This document shows positions 26,611 through 35,016 of a stretch of 62,197 bases of DNA, one piece after another. A program made the translations under genes and the position numbers. The notes below the pieces were generated by a model that was not told the origin of the DNA, did not search any database, and worked only from the letters and a program-made list of their open reading frames with translations. Every line of letters begins with the position of its first letter. Position 1 is the first letter of the stretch. This DNA comes from Bacillales bacterium (lineage in GTDB: Bacteria; Bacillota; Bacilli; Bacillales; DASSOY01), in contig DASSOY010000090.1 of NCBI GenBank assembly GCA_035700025.1, positions 1 to 62,197 of the forward strand, given 5' to 3'.

Positions 26611-26931
26611 ATGGCAGAGGAAAAAGAACAATTGAAAAAACAAGCAGCCGAAGCGTTGGAAAACGTCATTGACCCGGAACTCGGCATCGACATCGTCAAT
26701 CTCGGACTTGTTTACGGCGTCGACGTTGACGAAGAGAACAATTGTAAGGTGACGATGACATTAACGGCGATGGGTTGCCCGTTGGCTGCGACGATCCAGG
26801 AAGATGTCAAACGAGCGTTGTCGACCGTAGATGAAATCAATGACGCGGAAGTGGAAATCGTTTGGAATCCGCCATGGTCGAAGGATAACATGTCTCGTTA
26901 TGCGAAAATCGCACTCGGTCTTCCGGATTGA
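26611..26931 (+). CDS. yitW: MIP18/DUF59-family iron-sulfur assembly protein
   Basis: 106 residues. The family pattern NVIDPELGIDIVNLGLVY, the conserved cysteine in TAMGCPLA and WNPPWSKDNMS are all present; this is the SufT/YitW group that helps mature Fe-S proteins. AGAGGTGG precedes ATG 26611. A terminator follows at once, so it is monocistronic. Confidence 0.92.
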   Translation: MAEEKEQLKKQAAEALENVIDPELGIDIVNLGLVYGVDVDEENNCKVTMTLTAMGCPLAATIQEDVKRALSTVDEINDAEVEIVWNPPWSKDNMSRYAKIALGLPD

Positions 26932-26940
26932 TCGATCGGA

Positions 26941-26970
26941 AAACACTCTCGGCGAGGGAGTGTTTTTTTG
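26941..26970 (+). terminator. Terminator after yitW
   Basis: AAACACTC / GAGTGTTT stem with extra C-G pairs and seven T residues. Confidence 0.88.
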
Positions 26971-27112
26971 CCTTTACGGCACTGACGTGCCAGCGAAGCC
27001 GTCGAACAGCGGCCAAGGCACGTAAAAGTCGACAGAAGGCGGCAAAACGCGAGGCATACTGGCGCGAAGCCTGCACCTGCACATTTAGCGCAGGCCGCGG
27101 CTGAAAAGGAGG
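26971..27112 (+). other. Structured leader before moaE, unassigned
   Basis: GC-rich interval with several nested complementary blocks: ACGGC/GCCGT, ACGTGCC/GGCACGT, GTCGA/GTCGAC, and a stem just before the ribosome site made of CGCG-AA-GCCTGC pairing with GCAGGC-CGCG (27063-27098). GCGAAGCC occurs twice. I could not match it to the molybdenum-cofactor riboswitch or another known class. It may be an untranslated regulatory RNA or a small repeat element. Confidence 0.4.
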
Positions 27113-27118
27113 ATGCAG

Positions 27119-27580
27119 ATGGGCGATGATCGGTTTCGGATCACGAAAACGACTATTTCAATGGAAGCCGTCGTCGATCAAGTCGTTCACCGGAACGCGG
27201 GAGCTGTTTCAACGTTTATCGGCACTGTACGGGAAATGACAGGCGAGAAGCGGACACTGTCTTTGCAATATGAGGCGTACGTGCCGATGGCGGAGAAACA
27301 GTTGGCGCTGATTGGAGATGAAATCGAACGCCGATGGGCGGGTACGAAAGCAGCGATCGTTCATCGGATCGGAAAGCTTGCCGTTTCCGATGTCGCCGTC
27401 GTCATCGCCGTTTCTGCGCCGCACCGGAACGAAGCTTTTGAGGCGAGTCGTTATGCGATTGAACGAATTAAAGAAATTGTTCCGATTTGGAAGAAAGAAC
27501 AGTGGGACGACGGAACGAGCTGGGTCGGCAACCAAAAGGAAACGGTCGCTTATACGGACGCAGAAGAAGGAGAAGGATAA
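27119..27580 (+). CDS. moaE: Molybdopterin synthase catalytic subunit
   Basis: Large subunit that inserts sulfur carried by MoaD into precursor Z during molybdenum cofactor synthesis. 153 residues with GAVSTFIGTVRE, LSLQYEAYVPMAEKQL, RIGKLAVSDVAVVIAV, PHRNEAFEASRYAI and IVPIWKKE. AAGGAGG at 27106-27112 suits ATG 27119 (ATG 27113 is too close). moaD follows with no gap. Confidence 0.95.
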   Translation: MGDDRFRITKTTISMEAVVDQVVHRNAGAVSTFIGTVREMTGEKRTLSLQYEAYVPMAEKQLALIGDEIERRWAGTKAAIVHRIGKLAVSDVAVVIAVSAPHRNEAFEASRYAIERIKEIVPIWKKEQWDDGTSWVGNQKETVAYTDAEEGEG

Positions 27581-27817
27581 ATGGTACAGCTTTTGTTGTT
27601 TGCCGGATTGCGGGAAAAAGCAGGCACCGGGACCATCCCGTGGAATGAAGTTCCAATTAGTGTCGGTGAATTAAAACAAAGATTGCGCGAGCACTATTTC
27701 GACGGGTCGTCGATTGACGGCATCATGATCGCCGTCAATGAGCAGTACGCGCATGATGAAACGGAGATTCGCGATGGGGATACGGTGGCACTCATTCCGC
27801 CAGTTAGCGGGGGATGA
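27581..27817 (+). CDS. moaD: Molybdopterin synthase sulfur carrier subunit
   Basis: 78-residue ubiquitin-like protein ending in the required VSGG tail, which is adenylated and thiocarboxylated. LLLFAGLREKAG start is typical. It begins immediately after the moaE stop codon, with AGAAGGAG inside moaE. No other mo genes are in the window. Confidence 0.95.
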   Translation: MVQLLLFAGLREKAGTGTIPWNEVPISVGELKQRLREHYFDGSSIDGIMIAVNEQYAHDETEIRDGDTVALIPPVSGG

Positions 27818-27824
27818 GCGGGTG

Positions 27825-27977
27825 TCAGCCGTTATCCTTTTTTTTATTGTCCTGCTGTTTCTCATCGCAGTCGTAACATAAATATTCGTGGCCGGGGAGC
27901 AAAATTCCGTTGAAAAATCCGTTTTCACAGTACACCGCTTTGTTGCAAATTTTACATGTGCCGATGAATTCCTTCAT
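27825..27977 (-). CDS. Small zinc-ribbon-like protein
   Basis: 50 residues with CKIC at 8-11, a lone Cys17, and CYDC at 34-37, a layout of a small zinc ribbon reminiscent of the sigma-G inhibitor Gin/CsfB but with no clear relation. Acidic-lysine tail. AGAGGTGA stands six bases before ATG 27977. The gene ends eight bases from moaD, converging with it. Function unknown. Confidence 0.65.
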   Translation of the reverse strand: MKEFIGTCKICNKAVYCENGFFNGILLPGHEYLCYDCDEKQQDNKKKDNG

Positions 27978-28050
27978 AATTATCACCTCTTATTTATGGT
28001 ATTCGCCATCCGGCGCCATTGCTCCTGCATAAAAGCGCTTACACATATTC

Positions 28051-28160
28051 TTGTATAAAAATACAAACACCGATACAATTATTCCGATAAATTCAGTAAT
28101 AACGCACAATTTTTAAAAAAGATATTGATTTATTATACGTTATTATGTATAATTCATGAT
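28051..28160 (+). promoter_or_regulatory. argC promoter with two ARG boxes
   Basis: TTGATT (28125-28130), 17-base spacer and TATAAT (28148-28153) form a strong sigma-A promoter. One ARG box, TTGTATAAAAATACAA, lies at 28051-28066; a second, weaker one (TTATGTATAATTCATGAT, 28143-28160) overlaps the -10 box. Binding by the arginine repressor ArgR/AhrC is the expected control. The identical first box recurs before argF. Confidence 0.8.
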
Positions 28161-28165
28161 CAAAC

Positions 28166-28203
28166 GCAAGTGAACTCTCCTTCGGCAGAGGGTTTGCTTT
28201 TTT
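28166..28203 (+). terminator. Terminator-like hairpin in the argC leader
   Basis: GCAA and ACTCTC on the left pair with GAGGGT and TTGC on the right around CTTCGGCA, followed by a T run, all between the promoter and the argC ribosome site (GGAGG at 28211). Its placement suggests premature termination inside a leader of about 60 bases. Confidence 0.6.
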
Positions 28204-28220
28204 CATTTCAGGAGGACGTT

Positions 28221-29258
28221 ATGCAGATTGGAATTGTTGGGGCTACAGGATATGGAGGGGCCGAATTACTGCGGGTTTTGCATCGACACCCGGAAACAGA
28301 GATGCTTCATCTCTATTCATCGTCGCAAGCAGGCGAGGATGTTCGTGTCGTTTTTCCTCATCTCGGGAGGCTCGGGAAAGTAGAGCTTGAACCGATTGAG
28401 CCGGTGGTGATGGCCGGGAAGCTGGATGTCGTATTCATCGCAGCGCCGCCGGGTGTTTCCGCCGAGTTAACCCCTTTGCTCGTGGAGAAAGGCTTGCGGG
28501 TGATTGATTTGTCAGGGGATTTTCGCCTTCGCGATCCGCACATTTATGAAACATGGTACGGCCGGAAAACGGCTGCAAAGAAATGGCTGGATCATGCGGT
28601 ATACGGATTGACGGAATGGAACAAGCCATCGATCGCCGAGGCGGCATGCGTGGCTAATCCTGGATGTTTTCCAACCGCTTCGCTTCTCGGATTGCTTCCG
28701 CTCGTAAAGCGGCGATACGTGAATCCGGAATCGATTATCATCGATGCGAAGACCGGCGTTTCCGGGGCAGGAAGGGGATTGTCCTCGGCCGTTCACTTTA
28801 GTGAAACGAACGAAAATTTATCGATTTACAAAGTCAACAGCCATAAACATACGCCGGAAATTGAACAAGTGCTGCACGACCATAACGACGACGTCGCTGC
28901 CGTCACGTTCAGTCCTCATCTTGTTCCGATGACACGGGGGATTTTGGCGACGATTTACGGTACCGTTTCGCCGGGCGTGACGCCGGAGGCGCTGAGGGAA
29001 GCTTTCCTTGAAAGTTACACCTCTTGTACGTTCGTTACGATCCGGGAGCAGGACCGGTTCCCGTCAACGAAAGAAGTGTATGGATCGAACCAATGTGACA
29101 TTGGGTTGGCGTTTGACGAGCGAACGAAACGCGTTACGGTCGTTTCGGCGATCGACAATTTAATGAAAGGAGCCGCAGGGCAAGCCGTCCAGAACATGAA
29201 TGTGATGTTTGGTTTCGATGAGTCCGCGGGGCTGGAAGCGTTGCCGGTATTTCCATAG
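28221..29258 (+). CDS. argC: N-acetyl-gamma-glutamyl-phosphate reductase
   Basis: Third step of ornithine synthesis: NADPH reduction of acetylglutamyl phosphate. 345 residues with nucleotide-binding GIVGATGYGGAELLR, catalytic cysteine in VANPGCFPTAS, and the SHKHTPEIEQ histidine. AGGAGG before ATG 28221; the longer frame from 28125 is ruled out by the promoter. First gene of argCJBD. Confidence 0.97.
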   Translation: MQIGIVGATGYGGAELLRVLHRHPETEMLHLYSSSQAGEDVRVVFPHLGRLGKVELEPIEPVVMAGKLDVVFIAAPPGVSAELTPLLVEKGLRVIDLSGDFRLRDPHIYETWYGRKTAAKKWLDHAVYGLTEWNKPSIAEAACVANPGCFPTASLLGLLPLVKRRYVNPESIIIDAKTGVSGAGRGLSSAVHFSETNENLSIYKVNSHKHTPEIEQVLHDHNDDVAAVTFSPHLVPMTRGILATIYGTVSPGVTPEALREAFLESYTSCTFVTIREQDRFPSTKEVYGSNQCDIGLAFDERTKRVTVVSAIDNLMKGAAGQAVQNMNVMFGFDESAGLEALPVFP

Positions 29259-29298
29259 ACACGAAGTTCAAGTCGAATGGATAGGAGAGGAGAACGAG

Positions 29299-30534
29299 AT
29301 GACAATCGTAACAGGAACGGAGACAACGATTGTAAAAAAAGCAGATGGGAGCATAGCATCGCCGCAAGGGTTTTCAGCGAGAGGCATTCATACCGGGATG
29401 AAGAAAAGAAGAAACGATCTCGGTGTCATTCTTTGCGATGTCGCGGCGGAAAGCGCCGGCGTGTATACGTTAAGCAAGCTTCAAGCGCCGCCGTTGAAAG
29501 TGACGAAGCAGACGTTGGCGAAGGACGGTTTGTTGCGTGCCGTCGTTATTAACAGCGGCGTGGCGAATGCGTGCACGGGCGAGCGCGGCTACGAAGATGC
29601 GTATACGATGCAACAGACGACAGCGCGTTGTTTCGGCGTTCCAGAAAGCCAAGTGGCCGTCAATTCGACGGGAGTGATCGGCGAGTATTTGCCGATTGAC
29701 ACGATTGTCGAAGGCATCGAAGAGCTCGCTCAAGTGGAAGCAGCAGACGGTGCGGACGCGTTTTGCGAAGCGATTTTGACGACGGATACGGTGACGAAGC
29801 AGACGTGTCATGAAGCGGTGATCGACGGGAAGAAAGTGACGATGGGCGGCGCGGCGAAAGGTTCGGGGATGATTCACCCGAACATGGCGACGATGCTGGC
29901 ATTCGTGACGACCGATGCAAAGGTGGAGCGCGGCGCGTTGCAAACGGCGTTAAAGGAAGTGACGGATTTGACGTTCAACCGGATTACGGTGGACGGGGAT
30001 ACGTCGACGAACGACATGGTGCTGGCGATGGCAAGCGGTTTGGCCGGAAACGAGGCGTTATCGCCGGAGCACCCGGAATGGGACGTGTTCGTGGAGATGC
30101 TTCGGCAGACGTGCGAGGCGTTGGCGAAAATGATTGCCCGCGACGGTGAAGGAGCGACTAAGTTGATTGAAGTGGCCGTGAGCGGAGCGAAGAACGATGT
30201 GGAGGCAGGCAAAGTAGCGAAGCAAATTGTCGGGTCGGACCTCGTCAAGACGGCGATGTTCGGGAGGGACGCCAACTGGGGGCGAATCATCGGTGCCATT
30301 GGGCAAAGCGATGCCGAAATTGATCCGGATCACATTGATATTTCGCTTGGGGACATTCAAGTATTGAGTGACAGCCGGACGACAGCATTTTCCGAAGCTG
30401 ACGCTGCCGCTTATTTAGGTGAAGAAACGATTCACGTATTCGTTGATTTGCATGTCGGAGACGGATTCGCAAAAGCATGGGGATGTGACTTGACGTATGA
30501 ATACGTACGAATCAACGCCAGTTATCGCACGTGA
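29299..30534 (+). CDS. argJ: Bifunctional ornithine acetyltransferase / N-acetylglutamate synthase
   Basis: Recycles the acetyl group from acetylornithine to glutamate, closing the cyclic arginine pathway. 411 residues; the autoproteolysis site NMATML is present, with the new N-terminal nucleophile Thr198, inside KGSGMIHPN. AGGAGAGGAG precedes ATG 29299. No argA-type gene is needed if it is bifunctional; that is inferred from Bacillus relatives. Its end overlaps argB by 38 bases if argB starts at 30497. Confidence 0.96.
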   Translation: MTIVTGTETTIVKKADGSIASPQGFSARGIHTGMKKRRNDLGVILCDVAAESAGVYTLSKLQAPPLKVTKQTLAKDGLLRAVVINSGVANACTGERGYEDAYTMQQTTARCFGVPESQVAVNSTGVIGEYLPIDTIVEGIEELAQVEAADGADAFCEAILTTDTVTKQTCHEAVIDGKKVTMGGAAKGSGMIHPNMATMLAFVTTDAKVERGALQTALKEVTDLTFNRITVDGDTSTNDMVLAMASGLAGNEALSPEHPEWDVFVEMLRQTCEALAKMIARDGEGATKLIEVAVSGAKNDVEAGKVAKQIVGSDLVKTAMFGRDANWGRIIGAIGQSDAEIDPDHIDISLGDIQVLSDSRTTAFSEADAAAYLGEETIHVFVDLHVGDGFAKAWGCDLTYEYVRINASYRT

Positions 30535-31330
30535 AGAGACGGTGCCTGAAACGCGGGAAAGGATCGTGATCAAATGCGGAGGCAGCATTGTCGGGCGGTT
30601 GACGGACGATTTTTATAAAAGTATTCGGGAAATGCAGCTGGCCGGCTATGCGCCGGTCATCGTGCATGGCGGAGGGCCGGACATCGACGTGATGCTGCAG
30701 CGGCTCCAAGTGCCTTCGGAATTTGTGAACGGCTTGCGAAAAACGGATGCCCGCGTCATGGACGTCGTTGAGATGACATTGTCCGGCATCGTCAATAAGA
30801 AACTTGTGCGGAAATTGAACGAATGCGGCATTCAGGCGGTCGGTCTTTCGGGATGCGACGGACGGCTGCTCGAAGCGGAGCCGATTGATGAAGAACGGCT
30901 TGGGTTTGTCGGGAAAGTGGCGAAAGTTAACGAGCCGCTGTTGCGTGCATTGCTGGATCAAGAGATTGTCCCGGTCCTTGCGCCGATCGGATTTCACCCG
31001 TCCGGAGAACGCTATAACATCAATGCGGATACGGCGGCTGCCGGTGTCGCTGCTGCCATCGGGGCAGAAAAATTGGCGTTCGTCACCGACGTTCCGGGTA
31101 TTTTAAAGGGCAGCAAATGCTTGGCTTCGGCAACGGAAAGAGAAATCGCCGACATGATTGACGACGGAACGATTACGGGCGGAATGATTCCGAAAGTCCA
31201 AGCGGCGTTGGATTGTTTGAAGCAACGTGTGCGAGAGGTGATGATCGTGTCGGGGGAAACAAAAGTCATCCAACGAGGAAAAATCGTCGGTACGGCCATT
31301 TACATTGAAGAATTGGAGGGAAGGCGATGA
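30497..31330 (+). CDS. argB: Acetylglutamate kinase
   Basis: Phosphorylates acetylglutamate. Amino-acid-kinase fold: [30 protein letters not shown] and GGMIPKV. From ATG 30497 it has 277 residues, about 20 more than typical at the N terminus; GTG 30542 or GTG 30566 would give the usual length but both have poor ribosome sites. The start is therefore uncertain, while the function is clear. Its stop overlaps the argD start (ATGA). Confidence 0.93.
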   Translation: MNTYESTPVIAREETVPETRERIVIKCGGSIVGRLTDDFYKSIREMQLAGYAPVIVHGGGPDIDVMLQRLQVPSEFVNGLRKTDARVMDVVEMTLSGIVNKKLVRKLNECGIQAVGLSGCDGRLLEAEPIDEERLGFVGKVAKVNEPLLRALLDQEIVPVLAPIGFHPSGERYNINADTAAAGVAAAIGAEKLAFVTDVPGILKGSKCLASATEREIADMIDDGTITGGMIPKVQAALDCLKQRVREVMIVSGETKVIQRGKIVGTAIYIEELEGRR

Positions 31331-32466
31331 GCCGCTTGTTTCCGAATTACGGCCGTTGGGAGTTGGCTCTTGCATCCGGTAAAGGCGCTCATGTCGTTGA
31401 CACCGACGGCAACGCTTACCTTGATTTTATTTGCGGGATCGGCGTGACGAATCTCGGCCATTGCCATCCAGACGTCACCGAAGCCGTTCAAGCCCAGCTT
31501 CATAAAGTGTGGCATGTTTCGAATTTGTTTCAAATCGAGTCGCAGGAAGAAGTCGCCCGCAAGTTGACCGAGCATTGTTCCGGAGACGCAGTCGTGTTTT
31601 GCAACAGCGGGGCGGAAGCGAACGAGGCTGCAATGAAGCTCGCGCGAAAACATACAGGCAACCATAAAATCATCACCTTTGCCGGTTCTTTTCACGGCCG
31701 CACGTTGGCAACGCTTGCGGCGACCGGTCAAGAAAAAGTGAAAACCGGATTTGGTCCGCAGTTGGAAACGTTCATTCATGTGCCTTTCAATGATATCGAA
31801 GCGTTGCGAGAAGCAATCGACGATGAAACGGCGGCGGTCATGGTCGAGGCCGTTCAAGGCGAGGGCGGGATTCATCCGGCCGATGCCGATTTTTTGGCGC
31901 AAGTGGAAGTCGAATGCCGAAAGCACGGAGCGTTATTGATCGTCGACGAAGTGCAAACCGGCATCGGGCGGACGGGAAAAGCATTCGCGTATCAGCATTA
32001 CGGAATTTCGCCTGATGTCATCACGGCAGCGAAAGGACTCGGGAACGGCTTTCCGGTCGGTGCGATGATCGGTAAAGCAGAGTTGGCCAACACGTTCGGC
32101 CCTGGCACGCACGGAAGTACGTTCGGGGGAAATCCGTTGGCGATGGCTGCAGCTTCAGCGGTGCTTGATGTTGTTTTCCGCGACGGGTTTCTTTCCGAAG
32201 TAGAAAGAAAAGGGCGATGGTTAATGCAAATGCTGCATGAACAACTGCAAGACGTTCCAGAGGTGACAGCGGTCCGCGGCAAAGGGTTGATGGTCGGGAT
32301 CGAATGCGAAGAGGCGGCGGCGATCGTGACGAAGGTAAGGGAGAAAGGATTGCTCGTTTTGCTTGCCGGTTCGAATGTTGTCCGGCTGCTGCCGCCGTTG
32401 ATCGTTACGGACAGCGAGCTCCGCGAAGCGGTATCGGCTATCGTTGAAGCTTTCGACAAAAAATGA
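31327..32466 (+). CDS. argD: Acetylornithine aminotransferase
   Basis: PLP enzyme making acetylornithine from acetylglutamate semialdehyde. 379 residues, shorter than rocD at 10.5 kb. [39 protein letters not shown] and the PLP lysine in [10 protein letters not shown]. Translationally coupled to argB through an ATGA overlap. In B. subtilis carAB follows here; it is absent. Confidence 0.96.
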   Translation: MSRLFPNYGRWELALASGKGAHVVDTDGNAYLDFICGIGVTNLGHCHPDVTEAVQAQLHKVWHVSNLFQIESQEEVARKLTEHCSGDAVVFCNSGAEANEAAMKLARKHTGNHKIITFAGSFHGRTLATLAATGQEKVKTGFGPQLETFIHVPFNDIEALREAIDDETAAVMVEAVQGEGGIHPADADFLAQVEVECRKHGALLIVDEVQTGIGRTGKAFAYQHYGISPDVITAAKGLGNGFPVGAMIGKAELANTFGPGTHGSTFGGNPLAMAAASAVLDVVFRDGFLSEVERKGRWLMQMLHEQLQDVPEVTAVRGKGLMVGIECEEAAAIVTKVREKGLLVLLAGSNVVRLLPPLIVTDSELREAVSAIVEAFDKK

Positions 32467-32511
32467 ATAGAATATACAAATCGAGATAAACGCCGAATTT
32501 CAAAAAATGTG

Positions 32512-32600
32512 TTGATAAATAAGTTTTTTTAAGATAAAATAAGAATACTCGCAGCACATATTGCTGCATAATTTATTCGTATATATGTATAAAAATACAA
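32512..32600 (+). promoter_or_regulatory. argF promoter and ARG box
   Basis: TTGATA (32512-32517), 17-base spacer and TAAAAT (32535-32540) form a promoter inside the argD-argF gap. Downstream in the leader are a GCAGCA/TGCTGC hairpin and the ARG box TGTATAAAAATACAA (core 32586-32599), identical over 15 bases to the one before argC. Confidence 0.75.
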
Positions 32601-32636
32601 TTCTTCGAATAGATTGGATGGAAAGGAGGCGGTCCC

Positions 32637-33584
32637 TTGATCGCTTTGGCATTGAAAGATAACGAAATAATGAATTTGAGCGGAAAAGATTTGTTGACAT
32701 TGGCGGATTACAGCAGCGGCGAAATTTACGGGTTGCTTGAGCTTGCTGAACAATTGAAGAAGGAGAGCTATTCGCCGTTATTGATAGGCAAATCACTCGG
32801 CATGATTTTCGAGAAACCTTCCACGCGTACGCGCGTTTCGTTTGAGGTGGCGATGACACAGCTTGGCGGTCATGCGCTGTACTTGAATCCTGCCGATTTG
32901 CAGCTCGGGCGCGGTGAAACGATTTCCGACACGGCAAAGGTGCTGTCACGTTACGTGGACGCGATTATGATCCGCACGTTTGAACAAGAAAAAGTCGAGC
33001 AGTTGGCGGAGGGGGCGGACGTCCCCGTCATCAACGGCTTGACGAACGACTATCATCCATGCCAAGTGCTCGCTGATTTGTTGACGATCAAAGAAAAGTT
33101 CGGCACGATTGCAGGCAAAACGCTTGCGTACATCGGGGATTGCAATAACATGACGCATTCGTTGATGATTGGTGCGGCGAAAGTCGGCATGAACGTGACG
33201 ATCGTTTCTCCGCAAGGCTGCGAGCCGAGTCAAAAGATCTTTGGCGATGCGAAACAAACGGCTGCCGGGACCGGTGCGGCAATCACCTTGACGAACGATC
33301 CCGTTGAGGCGGTGGAGACGGCCGATGTCATTTATACGGACGTATGGACGAGTATGGGAGACGAAGAAACGTCCGAGCGCATTGAAAAATTGGAGCCGTT
33401 TCAGGTGAACGCAAAGCTGTGGGCGCATGCGAAGAAATCTCCCATTTTTATGCACTGTTTGCCCGCACACCGCGGCCAGGAAGTGAGCGCAGAAATCATC
33501 GACGGTCCGAATTCGGTCGTCTTTGACCAGGCAGAAAACCGCTTGCACGCGCAGAAAGCATTGCTTACTGCATTGATTGGTTGA
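32637..33584 (+). CDS. argF: Ornithine carbamoyltransferase
   Basis: Makes citrulline from ornithine and carbamoyl phosphate. 315 residues. Carbamoyl-phosphate site STRTRVSFE, HPCQVLADL and the ornithine-site MHCLPAHRGQEV are intact, which separates it from aspartate carbamoyltransferase. TTG 32637 stands behind AAAGGAGGCGG. It has its own promoter and ARG box and is followed by a terminator. Anabolic ArgF is favoured over catabolic ArcB by its neighbours. Confidence 0.96.
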   Translation: MIALALKDNEIMNLSGKDLLTLADYSSGEIYGLLELAEQLKKESYSPLLIGKSLGMIFEKPSTRTRVSFEVAMTQLGGHALYLNPADLQLGRGETISDTAKVLSRYVDAIMIRTFEQEKVEQLAEGADVPVINGLTNDYHPCQVLADLLTIKEKFGTIAGKTLAYIGDCNNMTHSLMIGAAKVGMNVTIVSPQGCEPSQKIFGDAKQTAAGTGAAITLTNDPVEAVETADVIYTDVWTSMGDEETSERIEKLEPFQVNAKLWAHAKKSPIFMHCLPAHRGQEVSAEIIDGPNSVVFDQAENRLHAQKALLTALIG

Positions 33585-33623
33585 TTCAGCTTAATACAAT
33601 ACGGTATCGATCATCGACGGCCG

Positions 33624-33648
33624 GCCCCTAAACAGGGGTCTTTTTTTT
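33624..33648 (+). terminator. Terminator after argF
   Basis: GGCCCCT / AGGGGTC stem with a four-base loop and eight T residues. Confidence 0.88.
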
Positions 33649-33676
33649 ATAAAGATTGAAAACAGGAGGAAAGGCC

Positions 33677-33925
33677 GTGAACGTGACGATCGATCAAATC
33701 ATTCGCCAATTGCAATACAAAACTATGGAAAAACTCGACAGCGTAAAGCCTGTCGTCATTAAAAACCTTCATTATAAAATTCAAGATTTGAACGTCAGCG
33801 AACGAAAGGGGACGATGAACGTCGGATTGACGGGAGAAGTAGACGGCGAAACGTTTGCGAAATGGGCGGGAGAAGGTGAACCAGGGCAGAGCGGCAGCGG
33901 ATCAGAAAATGACAATAAAGAATGA
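33677..33925 (+). CDS. Small hypothetical protein
   Basis: 82 residues, mixed helix and strand (IIRQLQYKTMEKLDS, then VVIKNLHYKIQDLNV and TMNVGLTGEVDGE), ending in a low-complexity acidic GQSGSGSENDNKE tail. GTG 33677 follows AGGAGG by seven bases; a TTG at 33656 lies before the site and is rejected. I do not recognise the family. It stands between the argF terminator and a converging uppP gene. Confidence 0.65.
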   Translation: MNVTIDQIIRQLQYKTMEKLDSVKPVVIKNLHYKIQDLNVSERKGTMNVGLTGEVDGETFAKWAGEGEPGQSGSGSENDNKE

Positions 33926-33956
33926 ACCCCCCGGAGGCTGCAGCAGCTCCGGGGGT
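33926..33956. terminator. Hairpin between converging genes
   Basis: ACCCCCGGAG / CTCCGGGGGT stem with an inner CTGCAGCAG; very stable but with no strong T run. Probably a shared terminator. Confidence 0.6.
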
Positions 33957-33963
33957 ATTCGCA

Positions 33964-34776
33964 TTACAAAAAGAAAAGCACGACGGTTCCGGCAATGAAG
34001 CAGTAGATCGTAAAATATCCGAGGTTTCCCCGTTCCATGATTCCCATTAACCATTTCAGCGAAAGGTAGGTCGCGCCAAAGCAAATAAGGAAAGAAATGA
34101 TGTAAGGAATGAGCAGTCGATGAAAGGATGGATCTTCCAACATTTTCGGCAGCTCAAGAATGATGCCTCCAACGCTGACAGGAATATAGAGCAAAAAGGA
34201 AAAACGCAAAGCCGTTTTTTGCTTCATGCCGACCCCCATCGAGGCGACGATGGTGGCTCCTGACCGGCTGATACCGGGAATTAAGGCGACCGCTTGGGCA
34301 AGTCCGACGATCCAAGCGTCTTTCAGGGACAAGTCTTGATCGTTTTTCCTGCCGCGCAAATTACGGATGAGCCATAAAGCGATGCCGGTCACAAACAACA
34401 TGAGACCAATCATCGTCACCGTTTTAAAATGATCGGCAATGTAATCGTTGAACAATACACCGAGAACACCGGCCGGAATCGTTCCGACAATCAAATAAAC
34501 GATAAACATGAACTCATCTTTTGAGTCTTTATGGCCGCGAACGGCATAATTCACGCTGTGGTTGAACAGGCGAATGATATCTTCTCGGTAGATGACGAGA
34601 ACCGCCAACAACGATGCGGTATTAACGAACACTTCAAAGCTGAGGCCGGGAATTTTCATGCCTAACAAATGTTCTACAAGGATGAGATGGCCGCTCGAAG
34701 AAATCGGGATCGGCTCGGTGATCCCTTGCACAAAACCTAGAAAAACGTACTTTAATAGAACAAGTAAAGACTCCAT
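33964..34776 (-). CDS. uppP: Undecaprenyl-diphosphate phosphatase
   Basis: BacA/UppP membrane enzyme that regenerates undecaprenyl phosphate for cell-wall synthesis; its overexpression gives bacitracin resistance. 270 residues with about eight helices. The catalytic glutamate-serine motif [13 protein letters not shown] and the second motif [10 protein letters not shown] are clear. Start ATG 34776 with an AGGAAAAG-type site. The EPIP variant of the usual EFLP motif marks it as a diverged paralogue, so a second uppP may exist elsewhere. Confidence 0.92.
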   Translation of the reverse strand: MESLLVLLKYVFLGFVQGITEPIPISSSGHLILVEHLLGMKIPGLSFEVFVNTASLLAVLVIYREDIIRLFNHSVNYAVRGHKDSKDEFMFIVYLIVGTIPAGVLGVLFNDYIADHFKTVTMIGLMLFVTGIALWLIRNLRGRKNDQDLSLKDAWIVGLAQAVALIPGISRSGATIVASMGVGMKQKTALRFSFLLYIPVSVGGIILELPKMLEDPSFHRLLIPYIISFLICFGATYLSLKWLMGIMERGNLGYFTIYCFIAGTVVLFFL

Positions 34777-35016
34777 CTTTTCCTCCGTCCGTCAGTCGAA
34801 TTGTCGAATTGAAAGAGGGCTTGACCGTACTTTATTATTATTGCGATTCATTGGGATGCTGTAAAGACTTTTTTCGCCATAAAATAGACCGCGCATGGCC
34901 GGACATCGTATACGCCCATTTTATGCTCGTCCTTTCAACATATGCCCTAAGGGTGAATATCATGGAATTGAATCAGGAGGCACCTCGCAAAGGGGATTTT
35001 CATAGGAGGTTAATGT

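Noticed and set aside
26974..27057. 27-codon minus-strand frame (MPRVLPPSVDFYVPWPLFDG start)
   Set aside because: Looks protein-like by chance but has only a poor ribosome site and lies in the structured moaE leader.
26971..27112. Molybdenum-cofactor riboswitch
   Set aside because: Position is right but the remembered conserved segments were not found; left as unassigned RNA.
34777..35016. Sporulation sigma-E or sigma-K promoter before the repeat protein
   Set aside because: A CATAAAATA -10-like string occurs near 34878, but no fitting -35 element is placed correctly.
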